A program made the translations under genes and the position numbers. The notes under the pieces are model-generated. The model searched no databases, was not told where the DNA came from, and saw only the letters and a program-made list of their open reading frames with translations. A stretch of DNA of 64,000 nt from Euborellia annulipes (lineage: Eukaryota > Arthropoda > Insecta > Dermaptera > Anisolabididae), in assembly GCA_023213315.1 (NCBI GenBank), contig JAKCPI010027609.1:88901-152900 (forward strand). The letters are read 5' to 3'. This document shows positions 1 to 10,156 of the stretch, in pieces (the stretch's first letter is position 1; each line of letters opens with the position of its first letter).

Positions 1-366
1 TCTGGCTCAAGGGTGTCCAGGGACCCAAAAAAATACAGCTTTTGGTGCTCTAGGGGCCAGCGGCGCAACTAGAGTCGACCAAGGATTAGAGGACCAAAGG
101 TGCCTCTAACCGAGAGCTGGTGCGGTCAGCGTTGGAAGGCCAAGGGCGCAACTTAGGCTGAGGAGTAGTCAGGGACCAAAGGGTGCCACTGGCTACGGCG
201 CATTGACTATACGGGGCCGGAACTGGCCCTTTTATAGGGGTGAGGCAGGAGTGGGGCGACTCCCACTTGACCTAGTAAGGGTGAGAGGGGGATGAGATGT
301 GCTTCTAGTACCGGTGGCGCCCCCGAGAGCCTAAGTACGGGGCGCTTTGGAACTAATTTCGTTACA
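1..366 (-). repeat. 3' LTR of the gypsy element (partial)
   Basis: It ends at 366 in ...TTACA (plus strand), which is TGTAA on the coding strand. About 181 bp lie outside the window on the left. It is directly preceded on the coding strand by a purine-rich run (367-380) that fits a polypurine tract. Confidence 0.85.
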
Positions 367-382
367 GTCTCCCCCTCAGGAT
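367..382 (-). promoter_or_regulatory. polypurine tract of the gypsy element
   Basis: On the coding strand the sequence just upstream of the 3' LTR reads CTGAGGGGGAGAC. A purine run abutting the LTR is the expected plus-strand priming site of LTR retrotransposons. Confidence 0.6.
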
Positions 383-398
383 CATAAAATCGTCCCGA

Positions 399-1115
399 TT
401 ATGAGCCTGTATGAGGAGTGGTCTTCTTTCGAGGACGTCCTCGTCGTCGCAGTGGCTGGATTGGGACTTCATCGGTTTGTTCTGCTGATCGGAAGCGTCT
501 AAGTTGAGAAGAGTGATATACTCCTATAGGTTCGGTAGGTTTTTCCTTGGAGGCTACTTCGTAGCTTGTAGGACCCTTTTGATGCAGGATTACATATGGG
601 CCATCCCTTCGAGGAGCGAATTTAGCGGTGTATTCTTTCGAACTACTGCTTTGCGGATGTAGTGTGACAAGTACCAGATCTCCTGGCTGATAAGCGTGGT
701 GCGGTTGGCGGTTCTGGTCAGCGTAACGTTTCCTACTGTCTTGTTGAGCCTCGTGAGTTTCTTGAGCACGACCGAGAGTGTCACTAAGTTCTAGAAGACG
801 TGTCGTGGCTTCAGGAACAAAGTTTTCCGAAAGGACAAGACTCCGGAGATCATGAGTGACGTCGTCTACTGTTCTAAGTTCACGGCCAAACATGAGGAAA
901 GCTGGTGTATAACCGGTACTGACACATTGAGCTGTGTTCATGGCAAATCGTATAGCAGGAAGTTTTTCTGGCCATGAAGGATGTGGAGAATCCCCAATCT
1001 GAATCGCGAGTTGAGTTTTTAAGTCACGGTTCTTCCTTTCTACCGGATTGGCCTCTGGATGATATACTGGGGTGAAGGATTGTGTGATGCCGAGGCAAAA
1101 TGTTACCTTTTGCAT
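399..1115 (-). pseudogene. integrase C-terminal half of the gypsy element
   Basis: About 238 codons are open on the minus strand. The start of the open stretch is not natural: it joins RNase H sequence directly to the middle of the integrase core. Early residues SFTPVYHPEANPVERKNRDL match the integrase core block before the catalytic Glu (P.YHPqaNg.vEr.nr.lk). Then follow the W..kLp...faMNt block, TGYTPAFLMFGREL, and a C-terminal GDLVLV..(P)...KFAPRRDGPYVILHQKGPTSYEV module, the GPY/F-like domain of Ty3/gypsy integrases. The zinc-binding HHCC domain and the first two catalytic acidic residues are missing. It ends 33 bases before the 3' LTR, the normal place for the end of pol. It cannot be functional as it stands. 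Confidence 0.85.
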
Positions 1116-1345
1116 ATTCTATGCACCGTTCTTCTTGTCCCTCCCCCCTGGAGGAGAGCTGCACCTAGAGCGTAAGCGCTGGCGTCCGTTCGCAGTGTGA
1201 ATGGTTTTGTGGGATCGGCTTGTTGAAGAATTGGGGCGCTCGTTAAACATTCTTGCAATCTCGTATAGGCTTCTTGTTGTGGCGGCCCCCAAGTCCAAAG
1301 AGCATTCTTCGGAGAATTTTTGCGGTTGCAAAAATCGCGAAACGC
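1116..1345 (-). pseudogene. RT connection / RNase H start, fused to integrase by deletion
   Basis: In one minus-strand frame the region reads ALWTWGPPQQEAYTRLQECL, then SAPIL, DPTKPFTLRTDASAYALG and AALLQG. This is the Ty3/gypsy junction from RT to RNase H; TDAS holds the first RNase H catalytic Asp. After about position 1150 the frame changes, and the sequence runs into integrase at about 1115. The rest of RNase H and the N-terminal half of integrase have thus been deleted. Upstream (1341-1500) are two or three degenerate copies of a ~90-bp unit with GCGCG and CCGGA motifs, of unknown coding value. Confidence 0.75.
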
Positions 1346-1520
1346 TGAGATCTACGAGACGCGCGAACCGGATATCTTCTTAAGGGAAGCGCGCGTTACC
1401 GGGGTTCTTCTGGAACGAGACGCGTGAACCGGATTTCTTCTTATAGAAAACGCGTTTGCCGGAGGTCCTCGTGAGCGGGATGTGAATATCCTCTCAAACT
1501 TGTCTGTTTTCTCGGGCCTC

Positions 1521-1533
1521 GAGTTGGGCGCCA
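1521..1533 (-). promoter_or_regulatory. primer binding site of the gypsy element
   Basis: On the coding strand it reads TGGCGCCCAACTCGAGG, starting about 8 bases after the 5' LTR. TGGCGCCCAAC agrees with the 3' end of an arthropod tRNA-Lys (from memory); the following bases diverge, so the tRNA assignment is tentative. Confidence 0.6.
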
Positions 1534-1541
1534 ATTTATAA

Positions 1542-3090
1542 TGTGTGAGGGGAGGGAGGAAGAAGGAGGGTAAATAAAGGGTTAATATTTAATATGAAAA
1601 AAAGGGTTACTCGAGAAAACAAGACATTTATTTGAGGAGAAATATTTACAGCAAAAAGTAATACACAAAATAAAAATAGACTTGTGTTCTTGATGAACGG
1701 CGGGTTGTCTTCTCGGGGTCGGTCTGGCTCAAGGGTGTCCAGGGACCCAAAAAAATACAGCTTTTGGTGCTCTAGGGGCCAGCGGCGCGACTAGAGTCGA
1801 CCAAGGATTAGAGGACCAAAGGTGCCTCTAACCGAGAGCTGGTGCGGTCAGCGTTGGAAGGCCAAGGGCGCAACTTAGGCTGAGGAGTAGTCAGGGACCA
1901 AAGGGTGCCACTGGCTACGGCGCATTGACTATACGGGGCCGGAACTGGCCCTTTTATAGGGGTGAGGCAGGAGTGGGGCGACTCCCACTTGACCTAGTAA
2001 GCAGTGGCGTAACCAGGGGGGGGGGGCGAGGGGGGGGGCTCGAGCCCCCCCGCCCCAGGCGCATCGAGCCTTTGGCGCCCCCGGAACCGGCATAGGCGCC
2101 CTACGGCCTCTAAAATATAGCCCAGCGTATGTGATTTTATCATATTCTTTTCATCGATTGTCTTAAAAAATTGATTGTTTTCTTTTAAAACTTGAATTCT
2201 ACTATTTTAAATGAATTTAATTCCAAAAATAATAAATAACGTATATAGAGGCTTTATAATTAAAATTTTTTTTTATTTTGCAATATATAAGCCTTAATTT
2301 GATGTTTTATGGCTGTGGAGATTTACTCAGGATTCGTATAAGCCTTAATATTTAATTTTTTGAAATTCAAAACTTTTTTAAGCATGAAGGAATTGAGCTA
2401 TGAGACTGAAATGTTATATTTAAGTTAAACAACCCCCGGGACCGTGAAAATAAGCTTTTAATCAAAATCGGCCAAAAAGTACTAGTATTTTACTGATGTA
2501 GTTTTTCATTTTTTTCGATCTTCTCAAAATGAAAGGGCTTTTACCATTCTTCAGGCCCGCCCGAGCCCGCCCGGAATTTTTTCAAATCCGCCCATTCCCG
2601 CCCGAGATTTAGTGAATGAATGAACGAATGTCTAGCAATTTTTAAATAAAATTTCATTTGCATGCCCGTCGAAATAAAATACTCAATTTTAAAAAGTTTT
2701 TATTCTTTGATATTTTCCCGAAAACTGAATAGTTTTTGAAATAATCACAGAAGAAAACGACATTTTTCGTAAAAGCAAAGAAAAATCAAAACAAAATCAT
2801 ACAGGGGTCATTAAAAAACATGTAAATATAAACAAATTCGCTGAGAAAATTACTGGATGCAAGAAATTTGCCCGCCGAAGGCGGGCAATTGCTCGCCGAA
2901 GGCGAGCAAGAGGTCCAGGGGGCGGAGCCCCCTGGAAAATCGGCGCCCTAGTTGAGCTTCGCCCCCCCCGCCCTCAAAGGCTGGTTACGCCGCTGCTAGT
3001 AAGGGTGAGAGGGGGATGAGATGTGCTTCTAGTACCGGTGGCGCCCCCGAGAGCCTAAGTACGGGGCGCTTTGGAACTAATTTCGTTACA
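1542..3090 (-). repeat. 5' LTR of the gypsy element, interrupted
   Basis: Plus-strand limits are TGTGTGAGG at 1542 and ...TTACA at 3090 (TG...CA type ends). It contains the 994-bp hAT element at 2002-2995 plus the extra 8-bp target copy; the original LTR is 547 bp. Confidence 0.85.
2002..2995. mobile_element. hAT-type non-autonomous element in the gypsy LTR
   Basis: Left end CAGTGGCGTAACCAGG and right end CTGGTTACGCCGCTG are terminal inverted repeats of hAT type (CAGNG start). It is flanked by a perfect 8-bp duplication CTAGTAAG at 1994-2001 and 2996-3003. The partner LTR has a single CTAGTAAG without insert at the matching place, so the empty site is visible in the same window. The element has no transposase. 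Positions 2370-2535 hold a fragment of the R repeat family, and 2871-2912 holds two adjacent perfect hairpins with GAA loops. Confidence 0.93.
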
Positions 3091-3147
3091 GGCTCGAATT
3101 TCGCCCTATTTGCCTTTTTTTAATTTATGGCTTAAAATTTAGGCCAA

Positions 3148-3300
3148 TATGATATGTATACAATTTATAAATAAGAAATTATATATAATATTTAAGATAT
3201 ATATATCGCGTAGGTAAGCCGCGAAATCCGTGGATCCGTGGTTCAACTCCCGGCGGCACACCCTTATATCTTTTTTCGGGTACATGAAGTAATATCTAAT
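3148..3300 (+). repeat. tRNA-derived SINE (family 1), rearranged fragment
   Basis: GTGGTTCAACTCCCGGCGGCAC at 3238-3259 is the T-arm plus acceptor end of the SINE head seen complete at 11700-11850, with a B-box-like GGTTCAACTCC. The A-box side has been replaced by an inverted piece of the SINE body (CGCGTAGGTAAGCCGCG). Confidence 0.6.
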
Positions 3301-3766
3301 GATATGTATACGTTTCATGAAATTCTGAATAAAATAAGAGGCATTTGTTAGTGTCTATAATGCCTATTTTGGCCGATTCTGGGTTTTGAGGCCTATTTCA
3401 TCTATAATGCCTTTTTTTAGTGCCTATTTTAAGTTCAAATTGCCAATTTCAATTTTTTACGGGCTATACATAGCCTAAATTTAAAATATTTTTGAATTAT
3501 CAAGAAAATATTTCAAGGGGGCGGGGGGTAAAGGGAGTAATTACCCCTTCCCCGAGATTTGAAAAAAAAATACTTTTTTTAGAAAAAAAATAATTTATTT
3601 TTATTGTAAAATTTTAAAAATTAGTACTTAAAAATTTGATTTGTATTTATATTCTGGCAAACAAGTACAGAATTACCGAAATTAAGAAAAAATTGTTTCC
3701 TATGCGACCAGTCACTCCAAATTACCAAAAATAAGACATCAATTTTTTAAATTTTTTTATATTATT

Positions 3767-3936
3767 TGATGACAATTGATGATTGGGAAAGCCTGGCGCA
3801 GACAGATGAATGAGAAATAAAAATGCTGGAGGTACTTTCAGGCCAAATTTTAATACCACTATACAGGCTGTATAGTGGTAATAAAATTTGGCCTGAAAGT
3901 ACCTCCAGCATTTTTATTTCTTTCATTTATATTATT
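3767..3936. repeat. insertion with near-perfect ~50-bp-arm hairpin
   Basis: Arms at about 3812-3864 and 3868-3921 are complementary with one mismatch and a 3-base loop. Compared with copy B near 12360 the segment is an insertion, flanked by repeats of TTTATATTATTT. No coding content. Confidence 0.6.
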
Positions 3937-4067
3937 TCTTAAATAATGCCTTTTAAGTGCCTATTTTTACAATAAATGCCTTTTTAAGTGACTATTTTAA
4001 TAATTTTTAGTGCTTAGTTGCCTGCCTATTTTAAAGATTTTTAGTGCCTATAAATCCGAGCCCTAAT

Positions 4068-5125
4068 TATAACATATTAAAAAAGTAAAAATTAGCCTTT
4101 AATCTATATAAGTGCCTTAATGTCCGAACAACTTTAAAAAGATTAAATAAAATTTATTTTTCCCAACTGATGATACTTTAATCAGAAGTGGTAACTTCTC
4201 TACTGCTTAGGCTTAACTAAGAAAATTTTTTAGAGTAGTTAAGACTTAAAAAAAAATTGTGTAAATTATCTGACCCTTTAAAGAATTTATTTTGTAAAAT
4301 AGGCTTGAGAGGGCTTCTTCCTTATCCCCTCCCTCGTCCTTATCAATTTAGGGATTATTGATTTATTATAAAAAATTTTAATAAAAAAAAATAAAAAAAA
4401 AAACTTTATAAGATACTTAGTCAAGGCCTAGTAATAATTAACTCTGAATTAATATTAATAGTAGGTGGTTAGTATTTTATAACGATAAAAAAATCAACTT
4501 TTCGCAAGAACTTCTATCTCTCTGCCTAGTAAAAGTCATTCAATAAATATTCTTATATTTAATATAATATTCAATAAAAATGTTAAAACTTCTGAGTTTT
4601 ATTTAAATTTATAATTCAAGAGATCTCTTGATAATTACTCTATAAAAAATTAACTAAAATTTTTTTTAATGAGTAAATTTATATAATACATCGAGTTTTA
4701 AAAGTAAGTTTTTTTTTTTTAAACTTTTTTATGAATACTATAATTATTTTTTTATGGTGTTTTTTTTTTCTAAGCGATACATCTGATTTGACGTAAATAG
4801 TTTAAGAAAAAAAAGTAAAATTATTTGTTAAAGTTTTGATTACTTATAAGAGTTGATGCCTTGGAGCATTTAGCAACCGGAAATTTTCTCAAAAAATTTC
4901 CTCTAGTCTGTCCTTAGCAATCATTCAAGAATCTTTTCCTTTTTTTTTTCCTTCACTCTGCTCCCTGTTTCGACTTTAAAGCACAAAAACCATGTTTTTT
5001 ACTTGTAATAACAAATCAACTGATCTTTAATAATATAAATTTTTTTTTTTTCAATTTTTTGATTTTAGAATTTAAAAAAAACAAACCAATTTTAATTAAT
5101 GTCATTAAAGATAAGTAGGAGTAGC
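4068..5125. other. AT-rich spacer, no gene seen
   Basis: Mostly A/T-rich sequence with homopolymer runs. At 4084-4137 is a right-end piece of the TTAA-flanked family (ATGTCCGAACAACTTTAA; compare 9438-9454). No open reading frame of interest. Confidence 0.5.
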
Positions 5126-5420
5126 AGTGGCGTAGTGAGCTTAACTCGCGCCCGGGACACAATACCTTTTTTAGCGCCTCCTCCCCATTCGAAAACCATA
5201 TAATATTATATGTAAAATATACAAAATTATTATGGGGGCGGTATAATATAACTCGCCGAAAATTTGAGCATTGGTTGAAAAAGTTTTCAAATCTCGGGGG
5301 GGGGGGGGGGGTGTAATCTGGTTTGTCTCTTCGCAGACAAATTATTATTAATTCAAAAAAAAAAAAAAATATTTTTTTTTAAATCTCTGGGGGGGAGTGG
5401 GGGGGGGGGGGTAATTACCC
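5126..5420. mobile_element. hAT-type element end fragment
   Basis: Begins CAGTGGCGTAGTGAGC at about 5126; the next ~110 bases match, in inverted orientation, the right end of the element at 32866-35210, including the CCCGGGACACAATACC block. The other end is not found; long G runs (5297-5310, 5400-5410) mark the inner part. Probably truncated by the LINE that follows. Confidence 0.6.
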
Positions 5421-5540
5421 CGCCATCGACAAGGGGTTATATTATAGATTATAACCCTAAATTATATTTTAAAATTTATAATTTAAATTATAAGCGTAAT
5501 ATTATATCCTGAGAATTATAATATAAAATACAAGCTTAAT

Positions 5541-6721
5541 CTTCGAAGGCTTTCGATCAGGTATGGCATAAAAATCTTTATGCTAAACTTCCATCTTTTG
5601 GCCTATCCTCTGAGCTGTGCCAGTGGATCAAGAGCTTTCTAACGGAGCGAAAGATCTCGGTTGTAGTCGACGGTGTGTCTTCTATTCCGCATTCAATCAA
5701 CGCAGGTGTTCCCCAGGGTTCTGTCCTCTCTCCCACCCTATTCCTTATGTACATTAACGATCTCATGGGAGTAACCTCCAACCCAATTCATTGCTTTGCT
5801 GATGACAGTACCCTGCACTCAGTCAGGACTGGTGAAACCTCATCCACTGGTCGTCTGGGGGCTGTGTCGTCGATAAATGATGATCTTGGTCTCTTGGAGG
5901 AATGGGGAAACCTCAATCAAGTAAAATTCAATTCCCAAAAAACCCAATGTTGTTTAATTTCTAGACAAAAAAATAGGATTTGCCCTCCCCTTATTTACAG
6001 CAATAATGGCCTCGAGTTCAAAGATTCATTTTCTGTTCTGGGAGTGACAGTTACATCTGATCTCTCCTGGAGCAACCACATCTCTTCTGTGGTTAAATCT
6101 ACCGCAAGGAAATTGGGTTTCCTATTCAAAACAAAGCGTTACTTTTCCTCCCAACAACTCCTAATCCTCTATAAAGCCCAAATTCGGCCGTGTCTTGAAT
6201 ATTGTTCCCACCTTTGGCGAGGGGCGTCAAAAGACGCTCTCTCCTCCTTGGAAGCCATACAGAGGCGTGCAATTAGACTGATAGGTGATTCTACCCTTAC
6301 TGCATTCCTACAGTCACTAGATCATAGAAGAAGAGTATCTTCACTATCTCTCTTCTACAGGTATTACCATGGCCAATGCTCTGCCGAATTAAAATCAATT
6401 ATCCCACCCAATGCAACATATTCACGGAACACAAGAGAGGCATCTTCCCAGCATCCCTATGCTGTTCAGATCACGACTAACAGAACAAAACAATTTCATT
6501 CTTCCTTTGTCCCCATGACCTCCCGTGATTGGAACAAGCTCCCTGCGTCTATCTTCCCCAAAACCTACAATCTTCAGACTTTCAAGTCTAACCTCAACAG
6601 GCATCTTCTCAGTTCCCGCAGTTGAGTTTCCCCTTTATGCTTCTCCTTTTGTTTTTATTTTCTTCCTGGCTGCATGTGACTATTGGTCATTATAGGTCTT
6701 CGGACCTTATGCACCCATTCC

Positions 6722-6748
<27 letters not shown>
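5541..6748 (+). mobile_element. 5'-truncated non-LTR retrotransposon copy
   Basis: The RT remnant is followed by a ~95-base 3' UTR with GTCTTCGGACC and a 26-base poly(A) run at 6722-6748. I could not fix a target-site duplication. A (CTAT)n microsatellite follows at 6900-6920. Confidence 0.8.
5546..6625 (+). pseudogene. reverse transcriptase C-terminal part of a 5'-truncated LINE
   Basis: 359 codons are open from AAG at 5546 to TGA at 6623-6625, without a natural start. It opens inside RT motif A (KAFDQVWHKNL), continues with the NAGVPQGSVLSPTLFLMYIN block, the catalytic FADD at about residue 86, and the RT thumb (VLGVTVTSDLSWSNHI). It then has the C-terminal block PCLEYCSHLWRGAS...LEAIQRRAIRLIGD that is common in Jockey/CR1-type LINEs. 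Endonuclease and ORF1 are missing, as expected from 5' truncation during target-primed reverse transcription. The reading frame is undamaged, so the insertion is probably young. Exact clade is not decided. Confidence 0.85.
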
Positions 6749-6753
<5 letters not shown>

Positions 6754-7320
6754 TAAGCTTGAACTTATAATAAAACGCTAAAATGTTATATATCCTTGCT
6801 TATATTTCTGCTTATAATCTAAAATTTGACCTAGCTTATATTTTAGCTTATATTTTTTCCTATATTTTTTTCCGTACGGGTCAGAGCCAAATAAATTCTG
6901 TCTATCTATCTATCTATCTTAGGGAAAAAAAGTAAAAATGTATAGGAATTTTTTATTATTATTTGATTTGAAAATTGATAGACTTGTGCCGGGTTGCAAG
7001 AAAACAGTTCTGTAAACATTTAAAAGTCTGTTAGTAAACATCGCTTTGGGCTTTAAAATTATAGGCTGTTGCTAAAGCAACTTTAAAGGAAAGGTTAACT
7101 ATTCCCTACTGTTAAGATATATAGATAGATGCAAAACGATTGGGCCACCGAAAATGACAGCTCTCTATGTAGTTGGCCAAGTTGACCGCAAGGGCGCATT
7201 GTCAAATTGCATAATTTAAATATAATAGTACCAAAATTATAAAAGAAATAAAAATAGTAATGTATATTTGTATTCTTTAAATTTTAATTGTTAATATTAG
7301 GTTACAAAACAAAAAAATGT
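6749..7320. other. AT-rich spacer, no gene seen
   Basis: Contains TATAAGCTTATA-like short inverted pieces and a TATC microsatellite; nothing coding recognised. Confidence 0.4.
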
Positions 7321-7879
7321 TTAAGGTTGTTCGGATAGTACATCGTAAGTCATAATAGAATCTAAATTTTTTTAAAATAAAATTAAAAATTTGAATGCCA
7401 AAATTCCTTATTATAATTTAGTCGTGACCTATCATAGTTTATAATTGTATTAAGTTAATAATTTAATTACCAAAAATAATAAATGAATGACTTTTGACTT
7501 GAGCAGTTTTTCACGTAATATAGAACACAGAGTATATATATAAACAGAGAGCGTACTCAATGTTAATTTCTGGTTTTTGTCCGCCATTAGGGTGGCACAA
7601 TCAGAACGCAGGGAATTTGCGCAAAATTCAAACCAAATTTTAGCCGCTAAATTTAAAATTAGGTATTCCGTGTAAATATATATATTATTTTTCTGTTAAT
7701 AAGTCATTTTTTGTTTTTTTAATATAGAAAGAATCTGGGTATTTTTTATAACATAAAAATCAGATATTTTGGAAAGATAAACTATTTATTTAAAAAAATA
7801 CAGATAAATATATTTTATACCTTTTGGGGTACAGAATACAAAAAAGAAATAAAAAAATTTATAATATGTAAAAATGAAC

Positions 7880-8349
7880 AAAAATACACAAGAGATAAAT
7901 AAATAAAGTTAAATTGTCATTTGTTATAGATTTGTGACGATCTGAAAAATAATCAAAATTAGTAACGTAAGTCAGGGGCGTATATAGAAATTTTTTTTGG
8001 GGGGGGGGGCCCCCACACTATTTTTCGGCTGAAGATTATTTTTTTTTAAAAAACTTTTTTTTTTTCCACATTAATTTTTTCTCTTTTTTTTTTCTAGACC
8101 CACACAACTCGCCCCCACTGTGGTGTGGTTTGTGTTGGTCTCTCCATTTTTTTTTTTTTTTTTTGGGTTGGTTGGGGGGGGGGGGGGGGCCGCGGCCCCC
8201 CTCTCCCCCCCTAACCCCACGTAAGTTATTGGTAAATTAGGCGAGTTGTCCAGTTGATAGTTTTGTCGACGAATAACATCTGAATCCTCTGAAAAAGAAA
8301 AATCTTCTAAGGAATTTGATGTATCATTTAATGGATGATCTTTCTCCAT
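7880..8349 (-). pseudogene. small acidic ORF split by a MITE
   Basis: From ATG at 8349 the minus strand codes for an acidic N-terminus (MEKDHPLNDTSNSLEDFSFS, then EDSDVIRRQNYQLDNSPNLP) up to the MITE at 7973-8218. Leaving out the MITE and one target copy, the frame continues about 34 codons to a stop near 7870, ending in a hydrophobic stretch. Acidic N-termini of this kind occur in piggyBac-type transposases, but nothing else supports that here. Not recognised; it may be no gene at all. Confidence 0.25.
7973..8218. mobile_element. G/C-run MITE of hAT type
   Basis: Starts CAGGGGCGTATATAGAAA, followed by a run of G, ends in a C-rich run. Flanked by a perfect 8-bp repeat ACGTAAGT (7965-7972 and 8219-8226). 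Related left ends occur at 24076 and near 40015. Confidence 0.8.
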
Positions 8350-9454
8350 TTCTATAATAAATTTTGAAGAATATTTGGTGTTCTCAAACTATTGTCAAAA
8401 ATATTGACAATTGTTTGATTATCACTAATATTTATCATAGTTTTATTAGTTTTATTAGAAAAATTACTTATCTTATTTGATGTTTCCATTTGTTATGATC
8501 TTTAGGGTATCAATTTCATTAGTTTGTCATAATTATTGCAATTTTTTACTAAACATTTTCTTTTTCCTAAAAATATAAATGGAAATGTAGTTAATAAACA
8601 TATAAATATAATTAAAAACATTTTTAAGTATATAATGAAATCCAATACTTATCTCTTAAATGACAATTTTAACGTATTTGACAATATTTTAATATAATAT
8701 ATATAGAAATCACAAGAACATTTCATCGGTTGACTACCCTGCTCTCTAGCGGATAAAAGTGTCAAACTCTCAATGGGGTGGCAATCGTGACATCACACAA
8801 TTTCAAATTCTCCCATTGGAGTGCACCCCCCCCCCTGATATAGAACTGGCAACATTGCATTCATCAACTATCTATTTTAAATATTAAAATCCTTCAATTT
8901 TATTTTATTTAATATATTACAATGTTTAATGCAAATCAGTTTAAACACAATGGACGATTTGCGAGAAAAAATATCGTAAAATTGAAAAAAAAGGTAACTG
9001 ACAGCGAGAGATGATTATTATGTTATGCGACGTTGCCGGACTGGTCTGACTCTCGAGACTTCCTTATTTTTAAATATTGGCGACTGTCATTTTGGAGAAT
9101 TTTTTGATTTTCTTTTTAAAATATCTTTAAAAGCGTTGGGCAGAAACTTTTGATTTTATGTTTAACGTATTCCTCGGAAGTGAATTGATAAAATGTAAGT
9201 TTTTTGTTTTTGTATCTATTGCACAGGTGGCTATATAATTCGAAATGTTTCGTCGACATTCCCCATAGACTACATGTTAAATTTCAATTTTTTTAAAATT
9301 ATTTACACGATAACCCTGCGTCAGATCTGCTTCAAAATTTTATTTTATATGTATTGATATTGATATGTATTGTATTTTATAGTGATTAATAAATAACATA
9401 TTAAAAAATTAGCTTTTAATCTAAGAAAGTGCTTTAATGTCCGAACAACCTTAA

Positions 9455-10156
9455 ATATTTAAATATTGTAAAATAAAAATAATAAATACGTTGGCCAGAT
9501 CGGCTGTTAGATGTTAAATTATAAAGAAGCTGGGAATTTTAATACTATAACCTCACTTTTTCTCTTCGTCAGATGAATATCTATAATAATTAATAATATC
9601 GCTTAATACGTTTCAGAAACTAAAGAAAACTCAATTAAATTAATGTATTTCTATCTTACCTCACTCGCGTGATAATATAGTCACCAAATTCTTATTTATT
9701 TCAATGAAACAAATCAGGTTAGTGGATACTTTATAGTTTAAAGCTGCGATTTTCAACCTTTAGTTTAAATACAGCTTTTACGAACCAATCACGTTTTAAT
9801 ACGTTCTTGCAACCCAAATTATTATATTAATCTTGCAACCCAAATTATTATATTAATATTTAGCGGAAGGTTTAAACCACCAAAAGCCTTTAACGAACCT
9901 AACGTTAAATATCTTCTTGCAATCCAGCATTGGCATTATAAATTTATTAAAAATTTTTATATTGATTTGAAAAAAAAAAAAATATTTATAGGATTTGATG
10001 GAAAAATTTAAACTTTTGAATTTCCCTCTTAGAGGCGCACTAAAAATCTTAAAATCGTCAAACCACGCCCATTTTTACCCGTTAAGATGCGCATCTCGGG
10101 GTGCTGATTTTGAAAGTTTCCAGTGGCCACAATTTTGAAGCTATCGACCTTTTTTC
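9455..10156. other. AT-rich spacer, no gene seen
   Basis: Low-complexity AT-rich sequence. A direct repeat of about 30 bases (TTGCAACCCAAATTATTATA) lies at 9808-9856. No coding sequence recognised. Confidence 0.4.

Larger units (their letters stand above)
1..3090 (-). mobile_element. Ty3/gypsy-type LTR retrotransposon, internally deleted, running off the left edge
   Basis: Two copies of one LTR lie in the same orientation: 1-366 (cut by the window edge) and 1542-3090. The first 366 bases match 1723-3090 once the inserted hAT element is removed; I see one substitution (near 67 versus 1789). Without the hAT element the right LTR is 547 bp, and 366 plus the missing 181 bp gives the same length, so the LTRs are colinear. 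Read on the minus strand the order is 5' LTR, primer site, short leader, RT/RNase H remnant, integrase remnant, polypurine tract, 3' LTR. The internal part is only about 1.17 kb, so gag, protease and most of RT are missing. Near-identical LTRs imply a recent insertion, and the deletion is therefore also recent or the element moved as a deleted copy. Confidence 0.9.
3091..4067. mobile_element. hAT-like non-autonomous element, copy A (left end damaged)
   Basis: Starts with GGCTCGAATTTCGCCC directly after the gypsy LTR and ends AAATCCGAGCCCTA. A second copy with both ends lies at 11285-12508. Interior is made of repeated phrases such as GTGCCTATTTT and AATGCCTTTT. The gypsy element seems to have landed in or next to its left end. 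It holds a SINE fragment (3148-3300) and a long hairpin (3767-3936), neither in the same place in copy B. Confidence 0.65.
7325..9450. mobile_element. candidate TTAA-flanked DNA transposon
   Basis: Left end GGTTGTTCGGATAG and right end (reverse complement) GGTTGTTCGGACAT share 11-12 bases, and each is bordered outside by TTAA (7321-7324, 9451-9454). A right end of the same family stands alone at 4084-4137. TTAA duplications are typical of piggyBac and Kolobok elements; no transposase is recognised. The short inverted repeat makes this tentative. Confidence 0.35.

Noticed and set aside
3776..3812. TTGATGACAATTGATGATTG followed by GGGAAAGCC as a hammerhead
   Set aside because: C3 is U, there is an extra G before GAAA, and neither stem III with U16.1 nor stem I can be formed.
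5297..5411. Long G runs as G-quadruplex regulators
   Set aside because: Such runs are a constant part of the hAT-type MITE ends here and are easily explained as element sequence or slippage.
9170..9200. AAAATGTAAGTTTTTT as a splice donor after an ATG-like exon
   Set aside because: An isolated donor consensus in AT-rich sequence with no open frame upstream and no acceptor to pair with.
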